Source: Alphaproteobacteria bacterium HGW-Alphaproteobacteria-18 (GTDB taxonomy: Bacteria > Pseudomonadota > Alphaproteobacteria > Caulobacterales > Hyphomonadaceae). From it: DNA of 64,000 nucleotides. Made by a program: the position numbers and the translations under genes. Positions 35,206 to 43,756 of this stretch are shown here, piece by piece (within the stretch, counting starts at the first letter, position 1; each line of letters begins with the position of its first letter). Under the pieces are notes generated by a model. The model was not told the origin of the DNA. It did no database searches and worked only from the letters and a program-made list of their open reading frames with translations. The stretch spans positions 1-64,000 of the forward strand of contig PHEH01000009.1 in the NCBI GenBank assembly GCA_002841155.1. Direction: 5' to 3'.

Positions 35206-36027
35206 ATGCCCCTTTCTCTTCAGGCGCCTATCCTGTTTGGACTTCTCGCGGCCCTCGTGACCTCGGCGGGCCTTGTCGCTGTGGCGATTCGCAGCGAATG
35301 GACCGCGCGCCAGTCAGGCCTGTTCTCTCTGGCCGCCGGCGGCATGCTGATTTCCCTGACGCTGCTGCACATCGCGCCGGAAGCCATCCTGATGAGCGCG
35401 CGCGCGCCCATGTTCATGCTTGGCGGCTTCTTTGGCGGTTTGCTGCTGACCTCCGGCATAAATGCCGTGTTTCCGGAGAAAGCTGGCGGGCGGGCGATGG
35501 CGCTGACACCTTTGCTGGCGGTTGGCCTGCACTCATTCCTCGATGGCGTGATCTATTCGGTCACTTTCGCGGCGAGTTTCGAGGCCGGTGTCTACGCCTC
35601 CACATCCCTCATCATGCATGAATTTGCCGAAGGCGTGATTGCCTTTGCCATTCTCTCCCGGCACGGATTCCGCGTTCGGGAAGCCTTGCTCTGGGCCTTC
35701 CTGGCGGCGGGGGCAACGACGCCTCTGGGCGCGCTGGTCAGCGGGGTGTTCCTTACCGGCCTTGGCCCGGACATCGTCGCGGCGCTCTACGCCCTGTCAG
35801 CCGGTCTTCTGATTTACGTGGCGACCGGCCCCCTGATGCAGCCGCTGAAGGAGGAACCGCCGCTCCGCGGTGTCGCCGCCCTTGGCGCAGGCATTCTTAT
35901 TGCGCTCTTCCTCATGGTTCTGCCCGTCCATGGGCACGGACATGAGCATGACGGCCATGATCACGGCTCCGATCACGAGCATATCCATCTTCTGAGAGAC
36001 CCTTCCGGCATCCATCCGCCGGACTGA
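35206..36027 (+). CDS. ZIP-family metal transporter
   Basis: A 273-residue inner-membrane transporter of the ZIP family, expected to import zinc or related divalent cations. Hydrophobic segments include ILFGLLAALVTSAGLVAVAI and the metal-path motifs LHSFLDGVIYSVTF and MHEFAEGVIAFAIL (HSFxDG and HEFxEG) in the middle. A His-rich C-terminal tail (HGHGHEHDGHDHGSDHEHIH) is likely to bind metal. It is divergent from the DUF2796-ABC operon and shares the intergenic Zur-like box, so both systems are probably induced by zinc limitation. Confidence 0.93.
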   Translation: MPLSLQAPILFGLLAALVTSAGLVAVAIRSEWTARQSGLFSLAAGGMLISLTLLHIAPEAILMSARAPMFMLGGFFGGLLLTSGINAVFPEKAGGRAMALTPLLAVGLHSFLDGVIYSVTFAASFEAGVYASTSLIMHEFAEGVIAFAILSRHGFRVREALLWAFLAAGATTPLGALVSGVFLTGLGPDIVAALYALSAGLLIYVATGPLMQPLKEEPPLRGVAALGAGILIALFLMVLPVHGHGHEHDGHDHGSDHEHIHLLRDPSGIHPPD

Positions 36028-36093
36028 TGGAACCGGCATAGGCCTTGCACCGTTGCTCCCTAAAGAAGCGCCCTGGAGCGCGGGAGTTGGGTT

Positions 36094-36945
36094 ATGGCTA
36101 ACTATATGAACACAATAAGATTTGTGGGCGCGCTTCTGGCTTTCGCTGCTTTTGCGGCAGGCACAGATGCGGAAGGGGGCTGCAACCGAGCTGATGTTGC
36201 CCAGCTTCATGGCGCCGCGCTTCGTACCTCCCCCGAGGCGCGCCCGACCTACTTCAAGCTGACATCGGACACCTTTTTATCCGATTGCCCCAACCGGGCC
36301 GAAGCAGCTGAAACCCGCCTCATCGTTGCCCGCAAAGCACTCGAGTCAGGCCATGCAGTTGATGCGGTAGCCCATTATGAAGATGCGATTCTAGGCGGCG
36401 CTACTCTCTCCCACATTCAGCGTCTTGATCAATCTGTCGCCCTGCTTGCCTCCGGCATGACTTCGGAGTCGCTGGAAGTTCGCAACCTCGCGATAAATAC
36501 CTGGCTCGAAGAGCTTTCGGCCGATGGAACAACCAGGTTCGACGTCCGCAAATCGCAGGGCGGAGTGGTTCTTGCCGTCAGCTTCCCTCATCAAGATCCG
36601 TCCGTGTCCGTTTACGCCCTCTGGCTGGCTATCCCGGATGGTCCGGGCCTACCCGCCGCTGCCATTCTGCGGCCAGCGCCCATGCGGGCATCGCTTCAAG
36701 CCTTGCGAACCGGGCGGCAACCTGCTGCGCTCACCATTCTCGAACAGAGAACCTGCCAGGATGCCCGCATCCTGAGGGAAACACTTCAGCCCGCAGCGAT
36801 CGAGAGTTTTGATCGCGTGGCCAGTGAAGCAATGCGCACCTATTTGCGCCGGCCTGACGGCGCGACAGGGTCCGAACCGGCTCCATCCCTGGCTGGCTGC
36901 CTCATGTCCGAGCTCATGCTGCCTGTGCCAGAGCCAGGATATTAA
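36094..36945 (+). CDS. Hypothetical exported protein
   Basis: A 283-residue protein with an N-terminal signal peptide (FVGALLAFAAFAAGTDA) and several cysteines (GGCNRADVAQ, LSDCPNRAEA, TCQDARIL, AGCLMSEL) that could form disulfides. The central RLIVARKALESGHAVDAVAHYEDAILGGATLSHIQRLDQSVALL region looks TPR-like and helical. I recognise no family. GGGAG at 36082-36086 supports ATG 36094. It converges on the Lrp gene with a 4-base overlap of stops. Confidence 0.75.
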   Translation: MANYMNTIRFVGALLAFAAFAAGTDAEGGCNRADVAQLHGAALRTSPEARPTYFKLTSDTFLSDCPNRAEAAETRLIVARKALESGHAVDAVAHYEDAILGGATLSHIQRLDQSVALLASGMTSESLEVRNLAINTWLEELSADGTTRFDVRKSQGGVVLAVSFPHQDPSVSVYALWLAIPDGPGLPAAAILRPAPMRASLQALRTGRQPAALTILEQRTCQDARILRETLQPAAIESFDRVASEAMRTYLRRPDGATGSEPAPSLAGCLMSELMLPVPEPGY

Positions 36946-37400
36946 ATCGGCAACTCAGTCGTGTTCTTCAGGCATTCCATCGCGAATGTCGCGCTGACAT
37001 CGGCGATATCGACGCGCGCAATCAACGCCTTATAGACGCGGTCATAGTCAGCGACGCTGCTAACCTGGACTTTGAGGAGGTAATCCACATCTCCGGCCAT
37101 CCGGTAGAATTCAATCACTTCAGGGATCGAGCGCACCGCGCTGGCAAACCGCTGAAGCCATGCTGCAGAATGGTCGCGGGTACGGATGGCAACAAAGACT
37201 GTCTGGGACAATCCAACCTTGTCCGGATCAATCAGTGCAACGCGCTTGGCCAGAACCCCTGATTCTTCCAGCCGCTTCACCCGGCGCCAGCAGGTGTTCA
37301 CCGATATGCTGGCCAGCTCTGCGATCAATTCGAGTGACGCACCGCCATCTGCCTGGAGCGCCCGGAGAATGGCGCGATCCGTTTCGTCAATTTTTTCCAT
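36942..37400 (-). CDS. Lrp/AsnC-family transcriptional regulator
   Basis: A 152-residue regulator. The N-terminal helix-turn-helix is DRAILRALQADGGASLELIAELASISVNTCWRRVKRLEESGVL; the C-terminal RAM ligand-binding domain has TVFVAIRTRDHSAAWLQRFASAVRSIPEVIEFYRMAGDVDYLLKVQVSSVADYDRVY. Divergent from a cysteine-synthase-like gene across 96 bases that contain AT-rich repeats of ATGAT, so it probably senses an amino acid and controls that gene. Divergent Lrp-enzyme pairs are a common local circuit. Confidence 0.93.
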   Translation of the reverse strand: MEKIDETDRAILRALQADGGASLELIAELASISVNTCWRRVKRLEESGVLAKRVALIDPDKVGLSQTVFVAIRTRDHSAAWLQRFASAVRSIPEVIEFYRMAGDVDYLLKVQVSSVADYDRVYKALIARVDIADVSATFAMECLKNTTELPI

Positions 37401-37496
37401 TTTTTGATACTATCATCGAAAATTATCATCACAAACAGTCACACGCCAATATAATTGTGAGATGATTTTAGACGCATAGCGTGAGAGGACCACTTT

Positions 37497-38567
37497 ATGC
37501 CTCAGCCCGCTTCCGCTCTTTCGCAGTCCGCCGTTTCCTCCCTCCCTTCGGCGACCATCTGCCAGGAAGCGCGGCTGAAGGCGCTCTCTGCCCTGATTGG
37601 CCGCACACCAATGCTTTCGATCCGGCTGTGTTTCAGAGGCAAGGAGCGCGTCATCCATGCAAAGGCGGAACACTACAATCTCACGGGCTCGATCAAGGAC
37701 CGGATGGCGCTTTCGATTCTTGCCTGCGCCTATCGCTCCGGAGCGCTCCGGCCAGGCGACACGATTGCAGAAGCAACCAGCGGAAATGCCGGCATCGCCC
37801 TGACCGCACTTGGGCGCGCCCTGGGACATCCAGTCGAGATTTTCATGCCGGACTGGATGAGCGCGGAGCGGAAAAGCCTGTTGCAGAGCCTCGGCGCCAA
37901 CCTGAACCTGCTCTCACGTGATCAGGGCGGCTTCCTCGGCGCCATCGCGGCGACAGAAAAGCTGGCCCGCCATAGTGGCGTGTTCCTTCCCTGCCAATTC
38001 TCCAACGCCGACAACTCCGCCGCTCACGCCAACACAACCGCACGAGAACTGATTCAGCAGATAGCTGGACTTGGCCTCCAGCCAGATGCCTTTGTGGCCG
38101 GCGTTGGGACCGGCGGCACCGTAATGGGGGTCGGGCGAACGCTGAAAGCGGCGTTTCCAGGTGTGAAGGTTCACCCGCTTGAACCGAAGGAATCGCCAAC
38201 TCTCTCGACGGGCCATAAAGTGGGCCAGCACCGTATTCAGGGCATTTCGGATGATTTTATTCCGGCGCTGGTTCAGCTCGACCAGGTAGACGATGTGATC
38301 GCAGTTTCTGACGGCGATGCCATTCGAATGGCGCAGAGACTCGCACGCGAATTGGGACTTGGAGTTGGTATCTCATCAGGCGCAAACCTGATTGGTGCCC
38401 TGATCGCAGCAGAAAGACTGGGAGACAACGCCTGCGTGGCCACCGTCTTCTGCGACGACAACAAGAAGTACCTATCGACCGCCCTTGCGGCGGAAGAACC
38501 CCACAAAGAAGGGCATCTCACGCCTGAAATCGAGCTTCTGGATTTCGAAGCGAATATCTGCGCCTGA
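37497..38567 (+). CDS. PLP-dependent cysteine synthase family protein
   Basis: A 356-residue fold-type II PLP enzyme. [12 protein letters not shown] begins it; [16 protein letters not shown] holds the Schiff-base Lys67; [16 protein letters not shown] binds substrate; [18 protein letters not shown] binds the PLP phosphate; [14 protein letters not shown] lies near the C terminus. NLTGSIKDR differs from the NPxxSVKDR of ordinary CysK, so the substrate may be a related O-acyl or O-phospho amino acid. An N-terminal extension of about 30 residues precedes the core. It is divergent from an Lrp/AsnC regulator. Confidence 0.9.
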   Translation: MPQPASALSQSAVSSLPSATICQEARLKALSALIGRTPMLSIRLCFRGKERVIHAKAEHYNLTGSIKDRMALSILACAYRSGALRPGDTIAEATSGNAGIALTALGRALGHPVEIFMPDWMSAERKSLLQSLGANLNLLSRDQGGFLGAIAATEKLARHSGVFLPCQFSNADNSAAHANTTARELIQQIAGLGLQPDAFVAGVGTGGTVMGVGRTLKAAFPGVKVHPLEPKESPTLSTGHKVGQHRIQGISDDFIPALVQLDQVDDVIAVSDGDAIRMAQRLARELGLGVGISSGANLIGALIAAERLGDNACVATVFCDDNKKYLSTALAAEEPHKEGHLTPEIELLDFEANICA

Positions 38568-38573
38568 TAAAAC

Positions 38574-39872
38574 TCAGCGCCGCGCGGCAGCGCCAGAATG
38601 CGCGGCTTCTTCCTTCTCACGACTGGTAAACCTGCGGGTAAACTGGGCCACACGCGGCGCAATTTCCGTTTCGAACCGCGATCCGTTGAAAACGCCATAG
38701 TGACCAACACCCGGCTGGATATAGTCCGTACGCATATCTTCAGGAATGTTTGTGCAGATATCATGCGCAGCCTGTGTCTGGCCAATGCCCGAGATATCAT
38801 CCTTCTCGCCCTCAACGGTCATGAGCGCAACATTTCGGATTACGTCCGGCCTCACAAGACGTTGACCGCGATACTTGTATATACCCCTCGGCAGGTGGTG
38901 CTCCTGGAACACCCTCTGGATAGTCTGGAGATAAAACTCTTCCGTCAGATCAAGGACGGAAAGATACTCATCGTAAAACTCGCGGTGCCTGCCGGCATTA
39001 TCGCCGTCGCCATCCACAAGATGGTTGAAGAATTTCCAGTGGGCGTCGACATGACGGTCCCAGTTCATGTTCATGAACGAGGCCAACTGCACGAAGCCTG
39101 GATAAACCCGGCGCAGAACGCCCGGATAGGGCGCAGGCACCGTGTAGATCATGTTCTGCTCGAACCATTCGAAGGGACGCTCTTCGGCAAGCTTGTTCGG
39201 GACGGTTGGTGAGCGGCGCGTATCGATCGGCGACCCCATGAAAGTCATGGTCGCCGGAAGTGCCGGATCCTCATCTTCTGCCATCATCGAAATAGCCGCG
39301 AGTACTGGCGGGCCGGGTTGGCACACGGCAAGCACATGGGCGCCGCCACCAAGATGGGTCAGAGCCTTGCGGATGTTATCGATATAATCGTCCAGGTCGA
39401 AGCGGCCGAGCCATACCGGCGCCATGCGTGCGTCCGCCCAATCAGTGATATAGACGTCATGTGTCTCCAAAAAGCCTTCAACTGTGCCCCGAAGAAGGGT
39501 GGCATAGTGCCCCGACAGAGGCGCCACGATCAACAGGCGCGGAAGGGGTGCAGCACCTTTCCGGCGCGCCTCGGCCAGGCGTTCTGGGTCTTTCCTGAAA
39601 TTGACCAGACCACACCAGGGGGATCGCCAGACGACTTGCTGTTCAACCGGCACATCGATGCTGTTGATGCGCACCGATCCGATACGCCATTCCGGCTTGC
39701 CGTAATACCGTGTCGCACTCTCGAACACATCCGCCATTGCGGTCAGAGACTTGCCATAGCTCGTCTGGCCAATCGGGTTCAATGGCGAGTTCAAGGCCGC
39801 CAAGCCGGCGCGCGCGGCAAGCCTCATCGGCGCCATGGCAACCCTGTTCAATTCGACAAGGGAATAGAGCAT
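38574..39872 (-). CDS. phaZ: Intracellular polyhydroxyalkanoate depolymerase
   Basis: A 432-residue esterase that degrades stored polyhydroxybutyrate granules inside the cell. The nucleophile motif VLAVCQPGPPVLAAISMM has Cys in place of the usual lipase Ser, characteristic of this family. VWRSPWCGLVNFRKD, PLSGHYATLLRGTVEGFLETHDVYITDWADARMAP and the end TDYIQPGVGHYGVFNGSRFETEI (catalytic His) are also typical. PHA synthase genes are not in the window. A near-perfect palindrome lies 60-80 bases upstream. Confidence 0.95.
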   Translation of the reverse strand: MLYSLVELNRVAMAPMRLAARAGLAALNSPLNPIGQTSYGKSLTAMADVFESATRYYGKPEWRIGSVRINSIDVPVEQQVVWRSPWCGLVNFRKDPERLAEARRKGAAPLPRLLIVAPLSGHYATLLRGTVEGFLETHDVYITDWADARMAPVWLGRFDLDDYIDNIRKALTHLGGGAHVLAVCQPGPPVLAAISMMAEDEDPALPATMTFMGSPIDTRRSPTVPNKLAEERPFEWFEQNMIYTVPAPYPGVLRRVYPGFVQLASFMNMNWDRHVDAHWKFFNHLVDGDGDNAGRHREFYDEYLSVLDLTEEFYLQTIQRVFQEHHLPRGIYKYRGQRLVRPDVIRNVALMTVEGEKDDISGIGQTQAAHDICTNIPEDMRTDYIQPGVGHYGVFNGSRFETEIAPRVAQFTRRFTSREKEEAAHSGAAARR

Positions 39873-39930
39873 TGTCTTTCACACCCTTTATGTTGCAGTG
39901 CAGCGTACGCCCCAAAAAACACTCCGGCAA

Positions 39931-39952
39931 ATGTTTTCGCCAGCGAGAACAT
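39931..39952. promoter_or_regulatory. Near-perfect palindrome upstream of phaZ
   Basis: ATGTTTTCGC-CA-GCGAGAACAT: 10-base arms with one mismatch, 59-80 bases upstream of the phaZ start. The symmetry and position fit a repressor or activator site. No factor can be named. The rest of 39873-40085 shows nothing else clear. Confidence 0.5.
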
Positions 39953-40085
39953 TCCCCTAGGGAAGTCACAGGGTTAACCGAAAGTCTTGAAAATCCCTGA
40001 AACTTCCGCACCCAGACCCGCGCAGAGTTAACACCCGGCAGCTAGCTCTTCTCCCACAGGGAGAGTTCTGCCCGGAGGGATACTG

Positions 40086-40469
40086 ATGTTTCTGACCTGC
40101 CAGCCAAATCCCCACGATGAGGGGCGCATGACAAGGGCGCTGATATTCGAAAACACGCCTGGAACACGTTTCGCCATCGATGCCGAAACGCTGCACCGCA
40201 ACCCGGATCTTCTGAAACCCTTCGGCCGGTGGCTGCATATCAGGCTGCGTATTCTGGATACGATGGCATATCTGGCCTGTCTGGGCGGCGTAATCGCAGC
40301 TTTGGTGGTCGGGTGGTGGATGGCGGGCCTTGGCCTCATCATCTGCGTCCTGATGCTTGCCGCAAACAGGAATACTGCGGGACGCCTTGCAAAATCAGCT
40401 GCGCAGCGATCCTCCGAAAGCTTCCGGAAACTGCATGAAATGGGCTGCCTGTGGCTGGTGATGGCCTAG
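40086..40469 (+). CDS. Hypothetical protein with membrane hairpin
   Basis: A 127-residue protein. The N-terminal half is soluble and the middle has two hydrophobic segments (ILDTMAYLACLGGVIAALVVGW and MAGLGLIICVLMLAANR) before a charged tail. I do not recognise the family. GGAGGG six bases upstream supports ATG 40086 over ATG 40128. It converges on the next gene with a 4-base overlap of stops. Confidence 0.65.
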   Translation: MFLTCQPNPHDEGRMTRALIFENTPGTRFAIDAETLHRNPDLLKPFGRWLHIRLRILDTMAYLACLGGVIAALVVGWWMAGLGLIICVLMLAANRNTAGRLAKSAAQRSSESFRKLHEMGCLWLVMA

Positions 40470-40888
40470 AGGCCAAACAACCCCAGCAGGGCAGCTGCGG
40501 CAGCTGCGATTGTAAACATCAGGGACAGCATGACAGAGCTGCCTCGCTGCTCCTTCCTGCGGGTGCGCACACCTTTGGGATTTTTCCCCTCTTTAGGTGC
40601 CAGCATCATGCGGGTCGCAAAAAATCCAAACGATGAAACAAGCGCAACCGCGCCAGCTATCCAGCTTGCCGCCAGGAGGAAAAGCGAGCCGGACACCAGC
40701 ATCATTCCCGCAATGGGCGCTGCTGTGCGGTAAAGCAGTTCGCGAACATGCGTATCTGCCCTCGCCCCGGTCAGCTTGTCGAAGCTGCAATTGGGTGAGG
40801 CGATCGAGGTCACCCAAGAGGCCCCTATCGCCATTGCGCAGGTTATGAGGGCGATTCCGTTGAACAAGGTTTGGAGGCTCTGAAGCAT
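40466..40888 (-). CDS. Hypothetical membrane protein
   Basis: A 140-residue protein with four hydrophobic stretches: LQTLFNGIALITCAMAIGASWV, TAAPIAGMMLVSGSLFLLAASWIAGAVALVSSFGFFATRM (two) and SSVMLSLMFTIAAAAAALLGLFGL, with a basic loop (KEGKNPKGVRTRRKEQRG). Family unknown. Coding is supported by this coherent topology. Confidence 0.65.
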   Translation of the reverse strand: MLQSLQTLFNGIALITCAMAIGASWVTSIASPNCSFDKLTGARADTHVRELLYRTAAPIAGMMLVSGSLFLLAASWIAGAVALVSSFGFFATRMMLAPKEGKNPKGVRTRRKEQRGSSVMLSLMFTIAAAAAALLGLFGL

Positions 40889-41041
40889 TCTTCCTTATCG
40901 CCGGATTCGCAGCAATGACATGTAGATTTTTGACAATTTCCTGTAGCTGCCCACTCGCCTCAGGCGTGATCCGGTTGGCAGGCGGCCTCCGGATATGAGA
41001 GCTTCCCCTGCCAGAATACATATGGAGCGCGGGCACCTCAA

Positions 41042-41920
41042 ATGGCTTACAGACTGAAACCCGGCAAGGAGACCGTTGAGAGCGGTATCCAGCGACTCGC
41101 AGGCGAAGAATTTTCGCAGATCGTCGGCATTCTCGCAAATCCGGACCTTACAGCCGCCAGGCAGGTTCACGAGGTGCGCAAATGCGCAAAGCGGCTTCGC
41201 TCCATGATCCGGCTTGTGGCGCCCGTATTTGCCGGATCGGAAGCAGAAAATGCCGTTCTCCGGGACGCCGCGCGCAGCTTGTCCTCCGCCCGCGACACGG
41301 GCGCGATTCTAGATAGCCTCGGCCGGCTGAAACTGCCGGCAGACACTGTGGCGGCCGTTGAAACAGCGCTGCCCGGCGCCCTAGCGTCTTCCGGCGGGGC
41401 GAATGGGTCTGCAAAACTTCTCAAATCATTCGGCCGGGAGATGCGGGCGGCCGCAAAGCGAGCAACACACTGGGCCATTGACGAAGAAGGCTTCGACGCC
41501 ATCCGCCCCGGCCTGAAGCGCAGTTACAAGCAGCTGCGCTCAGACTTCACCGAAGCGATCAAATCGGGCGAGGAAGACGCAACGCACAACTGGCGCAAAA
41601 GCGCCAAAAGCCATTGGCATCAGACATTGCTGCTGCGCCAGATCTGCCCGGATGCGATGGAAGCTCATGCGCGAATGGCCAGCCGGCTTTCAGAAAGCCT
41701 CGGCAACTGGCGCGACAGCGGGCTGCTGATTGCCGCCCTAGATATGCTGCCGCCCGACCAGCTTGACAGGGATATTACAAAAACCGTCAGGCGCGCCGCC
41801 CTGCGCGACCAGAAACGGCTGCTGAAGAAAGCCCAGCGCATCTCCAGTCTGCTCACGGCCGAAAAGCCGCAGGCGCTCACCACCAGATGGGCGGCCTACT
41901 GGGCGGCGAGCGACGCTTGA
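41042..41920 (+). CDS. CHAD domain-containing protein
   Basis: A 292-residue helical protein of the CHAD family, whose conserved histidines and basic residues bind polyphosphate. The repeat signature VHEVRKCAKRLRSMIRLV near residue 40 and ATHNWRKSAKSHWHQTLLLRQICPDAM near 180 (HxxRKxxKxxR-like) are diagnostic. Usually CHAD proteins sit near CYTH or polyphosphate enzymes; none is here, although a phytase gene follows. Cytosolic, possibly on polyphosphate granules. Confidence 0.92.
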   Translation: MAYRLKPGKETVESGIQRLAGEEFSQIVGILANPDLTAARQVHEVRKCAKRLRSMIRLVAPVFAGSEAENAVLRDAARSLSSARDTGAILDSLGRLKLPADTVAAVETALPGALASSGGANGSAKLLKSFGREMRAAAKRATHWAIDEEGFDAIRPGLKRSYKQLRSDFTEAIKSGEEDATHNWRKSAKSHWHQTLLLRQICPDAMEAHARMASRLSESLGNWRDSGLLIAALDMLPPDQLDRDITKTVRRAALRDQKRLLKKAQRISSLLTAEKPQALTTRWAAYWAASDA

Positions 41921-42000
41921 CCCCCTAATCGTCGCGATACTGTCATGCAGGAGAGATAAAGAGGGCGCCGAATCGTCCCTTCCCGCTTACAGGAACCGCC

Positions 42001-43059
42001 ATGCCCCTCTTCCGGCCTGCCCTTGCAACCGCCCTGGCTCTCACCGCCGCCGCCTGCGTCTCCGCGCCCGTACCGGTGATCGAAGGCCAGAAATTTGTGA
42101 TGGCAAGCGTGGAGACCGCCCCGGCTGGCGCAAAAGGCGACGCCGCGGATGATCCGGCGCTGTGGCTCCATCCCACCGATCCGGCGAAATCCCTCATTCT
42201 GGGCACCAACAAGCGCGAAGGCCTTGTGGTGTTCGCTCTGGATGGGTCTGAAGTTCAACGCCTGCCAATTGGCCTCATCAACAATGTGGACGTTCGTCAG
42301 TCTGCTGATCGCCCGTTCGATGTTGCGATTGCCAGCAATGATCAGGTGAATGCCATTTCCGTCTTCCTGATTGACCGGCAAAGCGGAACCGTCAGCCATA
42401 CCGGCGATATTCCGACCAATACGATAGAGCCCTACGGCATCTGCCAGGGGCGCGAGAACGGCCGTGATTATGCCGGCGTTACGTATAAGGACGGAACGCT
42501 GCAGATCTGGTCGGTATCGGCGCAGCCAGAAGACGTTTCCGGGCAGCTCCTCAAGACCATCAAGCTGGAAACCCAGCTTGAAGGCTGTGTATTTGATGAG
42601 ACCAATGGCCTGATCTTTGTCGGCGAAGAGGACCGGGGCCTGTGGAGCGTTGCTTACTGGGAGGACGCGCCGGTTCCCTCACTGATCGATAGCGTGGGCG
42701 GCCCCAATGGTCTTGTTGCTGATGTTGAAGGCGTATCGATCTGGAGAGGCGCAAACGGCGCAGGCTGGGTGGTTGCTTCGGCGCAGTCAGAAGACCGTTT
42801 CGTCGTGTATGAGCGTCAGGCACCGCACGCCCCCCGCGGCAGCTTCTCCATCATCGCAAATGAGGCTCTGGGTATCGACGAAGTGACCCATACAGATGGT
42901 CTTGATGTATTCTCCGGCGCGCTTCCCGGCTTCCCGCGCGGTGTTCTGATTGTCCAGGACGATGGCAATCCCCGGTCAGGCCAGGATCAGAACTTCAAGG
43001 TCGTGAATTGGGCAGATATTGAAACCGCGCTCGGACTGCCCGTTCTGGATGCCGAATAG
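42001..43059 (+). CDS. Beta-propeller phytase (3-phytase)
   Basis: A 352-residue secreted or lipid-anchored phytase (signal peptide then LTAAACVSAP, a possible lipobox). Beta-propeller signatures are GDAADDPALWLHPTDPAKSLILGTNKREGLVVFALDG near residue 45 (calcium-binding DDPA), LINNVDVR, ANTIEPYG-like TNTIEPYGICQGRENG, LEGCVFDETNGLIFVGEEDRGLW and HTDGLDVFSGALPGFPRGVLIVQDDGNPRSG. It releases phosphate from phytate in a calcium-dependent way. AGGAA precedes the start. Useful for phosphate scavenging in aquatic habitats. Confidence 0.94.
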   Translation: MPLFRPALATALALTAAACVSAPVPVIEGQKFVMASVETAPAGAKGDAADDPALWLHPTDPAKSLILGTNKREGLVVFALDGSEVQRLPIGLINNVDVRQSADRPFDVAIASNDQVNAISVFLIDRQSGTVSHTGDIPTNTIEPYGICQGRENGRDYAGVTYKDGTLQIWSVSAQPEDVSGQLLKTIKLETQLEGCVFDETNGLIFVGEEDRGLWSVAYWEDAPVPSLIDSVGGPNGLVADVEGVSIWRGANGAGWVVASAQSEDRFVVYERQAPHAPRGSFSIIANEALGIDEVTHTDGLDVFSGALPGFPRGVLIVQDDGNPRSGQDQNFKVVNWADIETALGLPVLDAE

Positions 43060-43066
43060 GGCCGGA

Positions 43067-43741
43067 TCAGCCCACGCTCATTGCCAGCAAGCGGCTGATC
43101 TGGGCGCGGGGCAAGCCGCTGTCTTCATGGTAGGCATTGATTGCTGACTGAAGGCTTGCAAGGTCTCGTTTGCTCGTGGCGACGGGCTTGCCGAGCACGC
43201 CCTCCCGAACCAGTGCGGTGCAGACATCGGGCGACGTGATCCAGGCGTCCCACCCGGCAAAGCGCAGGAAATACTGTCCCGTTGCCCCGCCAAGGCGGGC
43301 GCCGCGCTTGTTGAGCACATCCAGAAGGCCGATCTGGTCATCGCCAGGCCATTGGGCGAGGAAACGGCCAAAGCCGCCCTCTCTGGTTTCAATGTCCGCG
43401 ACGAACTTTGCGTTCTCAAGAGCCGCCTTGATCTTCTGCCCGTTCCGGACAATTCGTTCATCCGTAACAAGACGGTCCATCATCTCATCGCCGAAGAAGG
43501 CAAGCCTGGCTGGATCAAACCCTTCGAAGGCTGTTTCAAAACCTTCCCATTTTGCCTCGATGACTTTCCAGTTGAAACCGGCATTGAAAACACACCGCGT
43601 CATGATGGAAAGGAACCGGTCTCCCGGCACCTTCTCAAGACGCTTCACCGCATGCGAATTGATCGATTTTGACAGCGCCGCCTCTTCCCCGCCATGATGG
43701 CGGGCGGCCATCTTGAGTATGGGGGCAAAGCGGCGCGTCAC
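43067..43741 (-). CDS. DNA-3-methyladenine glycosylase I family protein
   Basis: A 224-residue protein resembling Tag-type glycosylases. The helix-hairpin-helix-like region has FLSIMTRCVFNAGFNWKVIEAKWEGFETAFEGFDP near residue 42, DERIVRNGQKIKAALENAKF near 92 and FAGWDAWITSPDVCTALVREGVL near 165. It would remove alkylated bases in repair. The N terminus has an HHGG stretch; whether the zinc ligands of E. coli Tag are present was not settled. GTG 43741 has GGAGAG upstream and follows the alcohol dehydrogenase by 15 bases, so the two probably share a transcript. Confidence 0.88.
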   Translation of the reverse strand: MTRRFAPILKMAARHHGGEEAALSKSINSHAVKRLEKVPGDRFLSIMTRCVFNAGFNWKVIEAKWEGFETAFEGFDPARLAFFGDEMMDRLVTDERIVRNGQKIKAALENAKFVADIETREGGFGRFLAQWPGDDQIGLLDVLNKRGARLGGATGQYFLRFAGWDAWITSPDVCTALVREGVLGKPVATSKRDLASLQSAINAYHEDSGLPRAQISRLLAMSVG

Positions 43742-43756
43742 AGCGTTTTACTCTCC

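Noticed and set aside
39961-40040. CtrA-type sites (TTAA-N7-TTAA) near 39974 and 40028
   Set aside because: Only one half-site matches in each case.
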